Shown here piece after piece: positions 21,547 to 23,799 of a stretch of 23,799 nucleotides of DNA (position 1 is the stretch's first letter; the number at the start of each line of letters is the position of its first letter). The stretch comes from a virus: the IMG/VR virus record IMGVR_UViG_3300023294_001163, positions 1 to 23,799 of that record; one strand, given 5' to 3'. The notes below the pieces were generated by a model. The model was not told where the DNA came from. It worked only from the letters and a program-made list of their open reading frames with translations, and did not search any database. Made by a program: the position numbers and the translations under genes.

Positions 21547-22221
21547 ATGTATAAAGATATAGTTGTAACTAAACCTTGGGGACATGAATACCTTGCTTAT
21601 GAAAATGACGAGGTAGGGTTATGGTTTTTACATATAAAAGAAGGACAACAAACTTCCATGCATTGCCATCCTAAAAAAACTACTGGTTTAGTAGTATTGG
21701 ATGGTGAAATAGAAGTATCGTTCTTAGCCGATAGTAGAAAATTAACTGCCCCAAGTAAGGTTATGATTAGAAGAGGATTATTCCACTCCACCAAGGCACT
21801 ATCAGACGAAGCACTTATATTCGAAATAGAAACCCCAAAAGACAAACATGATTTAGTTAGACTAAATGATTCTTATGGGCGTGCTAAATCAACTTACGAA
21901 GGTAAAAAATTCGAAAATCCTAAAACAGATAAAGACTTATGGATTGAAGAACCTGAATTAGGTAAAAGTATAGATTATCAATTTGCTGGGTGTAATTTAA
22001 AAGTAGAAACAATAGATAATATTGAAGTTATTAACAATAAAAAAAATTCTGATATTATAATGTTTTTAAAAGGAGGAATGACACGTAACTTAGAGGACAC
22101 AACCCATACTGTAACTTCACCCGGTGATGTAGGACATGGTAGTATAATTAAACAAGTATCTACTCAATTAGATGGAGTAGTACCGGGAACTATAATAATG
22201 ACAATTACAAAAGATGAATAA
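21547..22221 (+). CDS. Two-part cupin, sugar-isomerase-like
   Basis: The 224-residue protein begins VVTKPWGHEYLAYEN, the KPWG-x-E opening of mannose-6-phosphate-isomerase-type cupins. The metal-binding histidines are in QTSMHCHPKKTTGLVVLDGE (about residues 36-55), with a later RRGLFHSTKAL. The second half (from about residue 125) reads as a degenerate cupin, with IIMFLKGGM and SPGDVGHGSII, and is less conserved in metal ligands. It may be a sugar isomerase or epimerase, or it may bind a sugar phosphate or ketosugar. It is close to gmd in pathway terms, since PMI feeds mannose into GDP-mannose. The substrate is not provable. It overlaps the next gene by eight bases. Confidence 0.75.
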   Translation: MYKDIVVTKPWGHEYLAYENDEVGLWFLHIKEGQQTSMHCHPKKTTGLVVLDGEIEVSFLADSRKLTAPSKVMIRRGLFHSTKALSDEALIFEIETPKDKHDLVRLNDSYGRAKSTYEGKKFENPKTDKDLWIEEPELGKSIDYQFAGCNLKVETIDNIEVINNKKNSDIIMFLKGGMTRNLEDTTHTVTSPGDVGHGSIIKQVSTQLDGVVPGTIIMTITKDE

Positions 22222-22600
22222 AGATAATTTTCCACCTGGTTTTGAAGACGATGCTAAAAACATTGGTATAGATTTTGATGGTGTAATCCATAACATGGAT
22301 AAAGGATTCCATGATGGGGCTGTATATGGTGACCCTATACCAGGGGCATTAGATGCTTTAAGACGTTTAGCTAAAGATTACACTATTATAATTTATACTG
22401 CTAAAGCAAAACCATCACGTCCCTTAGTTAATGGTAAAACAGGAACTGAATTAGTGTGGGAATGGTTAGAACAATATGATGTAGCCCAATATGTAAAAGA
22501 AGTTACAGCAGAAAAACCAAGGGCAATTTTGTATATTGACGATAATGGTTATAGATTTAGTAATTGGAGAGCAACCCTAGAATTTATTAAAGCTGTATGA
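22214..22600 (+). CDS. Small HAD-superfamily phosphatase-like protein
   Basis: The 128-residue protein carries the HAD motifs: GIDFDGVIHNM (nucleophile Asp20 and Asp22), TIIIYTAKAK with the motif II threonine, and the acidic motif IV in AILYIDDNGYRFSNW. No large cap domain is present. The C-terminal WRATLEFIKAV is a helical end. Such small HAD proteins in sugar islands usually remove phosphate from a sugar phosphate, here perhaps an intermediate of the deoxysugar branch. The motif spacing fits a phosphatase, but the substrate is unknown. It overlaps the dehydrogenase gene by four bases (ATGA). Confidence 0.8.
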   Translation: MNKDNFPPGFEDDAKNIGIDFDGVIHNMDKGFHDGAVYGDPIPGALDALRRLAKDYTIIIYTAKAKPSRPLVNGKTGTELVWEWLEQYDVAQYVKEVTAEKPRAILYIDDNGYRFSNWRATLEFIKAV

Positions 22601-23634
22601 ATATAAAATTCAACTATAAACTATTAAGAAAATTATTATTAGAGGCATTAATTAACATAAATGTCCCTAATAATGTGTCTATACCTTTAGTAGATTCCCT
22701 TATAGAAACATCCTTAAGAGGCGTTGATTCACATGGGATTAACCTATTCCCCTTATACTATAAGCTTCTTAATAGAGGAAGAATAAATAAAAATCCTCAA
22801 TTAAAAATAACCCAAACTGGATTATCAACTACAACTATAGACGCTAATAACGGGTTGGGATATTATGCTGGAAGTAAAGCTATGGATAAAGCTATAGATA
22901 TGGCTTCTGAAACAGGTGTAGGAGTAGTAACAGTAAAAAACTCAAATCACTTCGGTGCTGCTAGTTATTTTACTCATAAGGCTGCTAATAAAGGAATGAT
23001 AGGATTTGCTTTTACTAATACTGAACCTTTAGTTAATGCCTTTAATAGTACGGAGGCCTTTTTGGGGACTAATCCTTTTTGTTTTTCGGCTCCCATGGAT
23101 AAAGAAGAACCATTTTGTTTAGATATGGCAACATCTACAGTAGCATGGAACAAAATAAAAAATTATCAAAGAGAAAACCAAACCCTATCCCAAGGTTGGG
23201 CATTAGATAATAAAGGAAATGAAACATTAAATCCCCATGATGCTCATAGTTTAATTGCTATAGGAGGATATAAAGGATTTGGTTTAGGAATGATAATTGA
23301 AATACTTTGTTCGGGGTTAACAGATAGCACTTTAGGGGTAGATATACATTCTATGCATGATATAGAAAACCCTAACGAAAGAAAAATAAGCCATTTCTTT
23401 TTAGTTATAGACATTAAAAAATTTATTAATTTGGATATTTTTAAAAAATATATGTCTACTTTATCTACTAGAGTAAGAAATCTACCTAGTTCTAAAGAAG
23501 AAAAAGTTTTAATGGCTGGAGATAAAGAAAAAGAAAATTTTAAACAAAGAGTTACTAAAGGTATTCCTGTAGATGAAATTAAGTTCCAAGAATTTTTAGA
23601 CATATCCCCTAAATTTAAACAATCTATATTATAA
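22597..23634 (+). CDS. LDH2/malate-lactate dehydrogenase-type NAD(P)-dependent oxidoreductase
   Basis: The 345-residue protein is a full-length member of the Ldh_2 (malate/L-lactate/ureidoglycolate/sulfolactate dehydrogenase) family. Visible signatures are SLRGVDSHGI near residue 44, KNSNHFGAASYF, FLGTNPFCFSAPM, LDMATSTVAWNKI and the dinucleotide element GGYKGFGLGMIIEIL. Family members reduce or oxidise 2-keto/2-hydroxy acids. In this island the substrate could be a carbon-chain unit handled by the TPP enzyme (19247-21004) or a nonulosonate-like sugar acid, but nothing in the sequence decides it. The SNHFG histidine region appears intact, so the enzyme is probably active. The gene is linked to the next by TAATG. 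Confidence 0.88.
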   Translation: MNIKFNYKLLRKLLLEALININVPNNVSIPLVDSLIETSLRGVDSHGINLFPLYYKLLNRGRINKNPQLKITQTGLSTTTIDANNGLGYYAGSKAMDKAIDMASETGVGVVTVKNSNHFGAASYFTHKAANKGMIGFAFTNTEPLVNAFNSTEAFLGTNPFCFSAPMDKEEPFCLDMATSTVAWNKIKNYQRENQTLSQGWALDNKGNETLNPHDAHSLIAIGGYKGFGLGMIIEILCSGLTDSTLGVDIHSMHDIENPNERKISHFFLVIDIKKFINLDIFKKYMSTLSTRVRNLPSSKEEKVLMAGDKEKENFKQRVTKGIPVDEIKFQEFLDISPKFKQSIL

Positions 23635-23799
23635 TGAAAATACTAATTACAGGTGGTAATGGTTTTATAGGTAGAAACCTAATAAAAGCCTTACAAGACA
23701 AACACGACTTACACTCCCCAAGTAGTAGTGAATTAGATTTAACTGATGCCCAACAAGTAACAACGTATTTACAAACTAAATACTTTGATGTTGTAATAC
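23634..23799 (+). CDS. NAD(P)-dependent epimerase/dehydratase, N-terminal part (cut by window end)
   Basis: The ATG overlaps the LDH2 stop. The visible 55 residues begin MKILITGGNGFIGRNLIKAL, a Rossmann G-x-x-G-x-x-G nucleotide loop of an extended short-chain dehydrogenase. ELDLTDAQQV follows, as in RmlD- or Fcl-type reductases that start by listing a D/L-T-D segment. The rest is outside the window. It could be an RmlD-like 4-ketoreductase or another epimerase, completing a sugar made by the upstream genes. Confidence 0.85.
   Translation, partial: MKILITGGNGFIGRNLIKALQDKHDLHSPSSSELDLTDAQQVTTYLQTKYFDVVI

Noticed and set aside
23244-23603. Long minus-strand open frame inside the LDH2 gene, and other minus-strand frames such as 9698-10033
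   Set aside because: All are antisense to well-supported genes, and every credible gene in the window is on the plus strand; they follow from AT-rich codon use.

Overview
This window reads as part of the genome of a large tailed bacteriophage (or a closely related provirus) with a T4-type replisome. Its host is probably a member of the Bacteroidota. The phage assignment rests on a T4-like DNA polymerase C-terminus (gp43), sliding clamp (gp45) and clamp-loader subunits (gp44, gp62), packed on one strand with ATGA/TAATG overlaps. The host inference rests on three things: promoters of the Bacteroidota form (TTG, 20-bp spacer, TATA(A/T)TT(A/G)), the lack of obvious Shine-Dalgarno sequences, and a 55-residue protein resembling Bacteroidota histone H1-like (Hc1) proteins. 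The DNA is AT-rich. No structural, packaging or lysis genes, tRNAs, CRISPR arrays or transposases were seen. No gap between genes exceeds about 110 bases once the small genes missed by simple ORF calling are included.

Layout. (1) 1-1167: end of DNA polymerase, then the sliding clamp. (2) 1187-4245: a protein-quality cassette of hsp20, an unknown small gene, groES, groEL and an H1-like gene. It has its own promoters, and a G/C-rich hairpin terminator closes it. (3) 4215-8344: a promoter, a possible nuclease, clamp-loader gp44, an unknown 74-residue protein, gp62, a 2-oxoglutarate/Fe(II) oxygenase that appears to be a later insertion flanked by 25-bp direct repeats, an unknown gene, a MazG-like protein and a Cas4/RecB-like Fe-S nuclease. 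(4) 8351-8669: a small ribbon-helix-helix-like gene with its own promoter, then a 27-codon ORF carrying a very strong hairpin. (5) 8676-23799: a long sugar and glycosylation island, still open at the right edge.

The island holds two GT4-type glycosyltransferases, one GT2, a GT10/fucosyltransferase-like enzyme, GDP-mannose 4,6-dehydratase, GDP-fucose synthase, an RfbH/E1-type 3-dehydratase, an RmlB-like NAD enzyme, a YerE-like thiamine-diphosphate enzyme, two methyltransferases, a second 2OG oxygenase, a DJ-1/PfpI protein, a cupin, a HAD protein, an LDH2-type dehydrogenase and the start of another NAD epimerase. One coherent reading is synthesis of GDP-fucose and its transfer by the GT10-like enzyme, plus a second branch making a deoxy, possibly branched-chain, sugar. 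Whether the sugars end up on virion proteins, phage DNA or the host surface cannot be told from this window.

The most unusual local features are the glycosyltransferase whose apparent N-terminus is cut off by an in-frame TGA next to a 20-bp hairpin, the fossil gp62 tail left behind the inserted oxygenase gene, the promoter set with an invariant 20-bp spacer, and the pairing of an RfbH-type dehydratase with a YerE-like enzyme.
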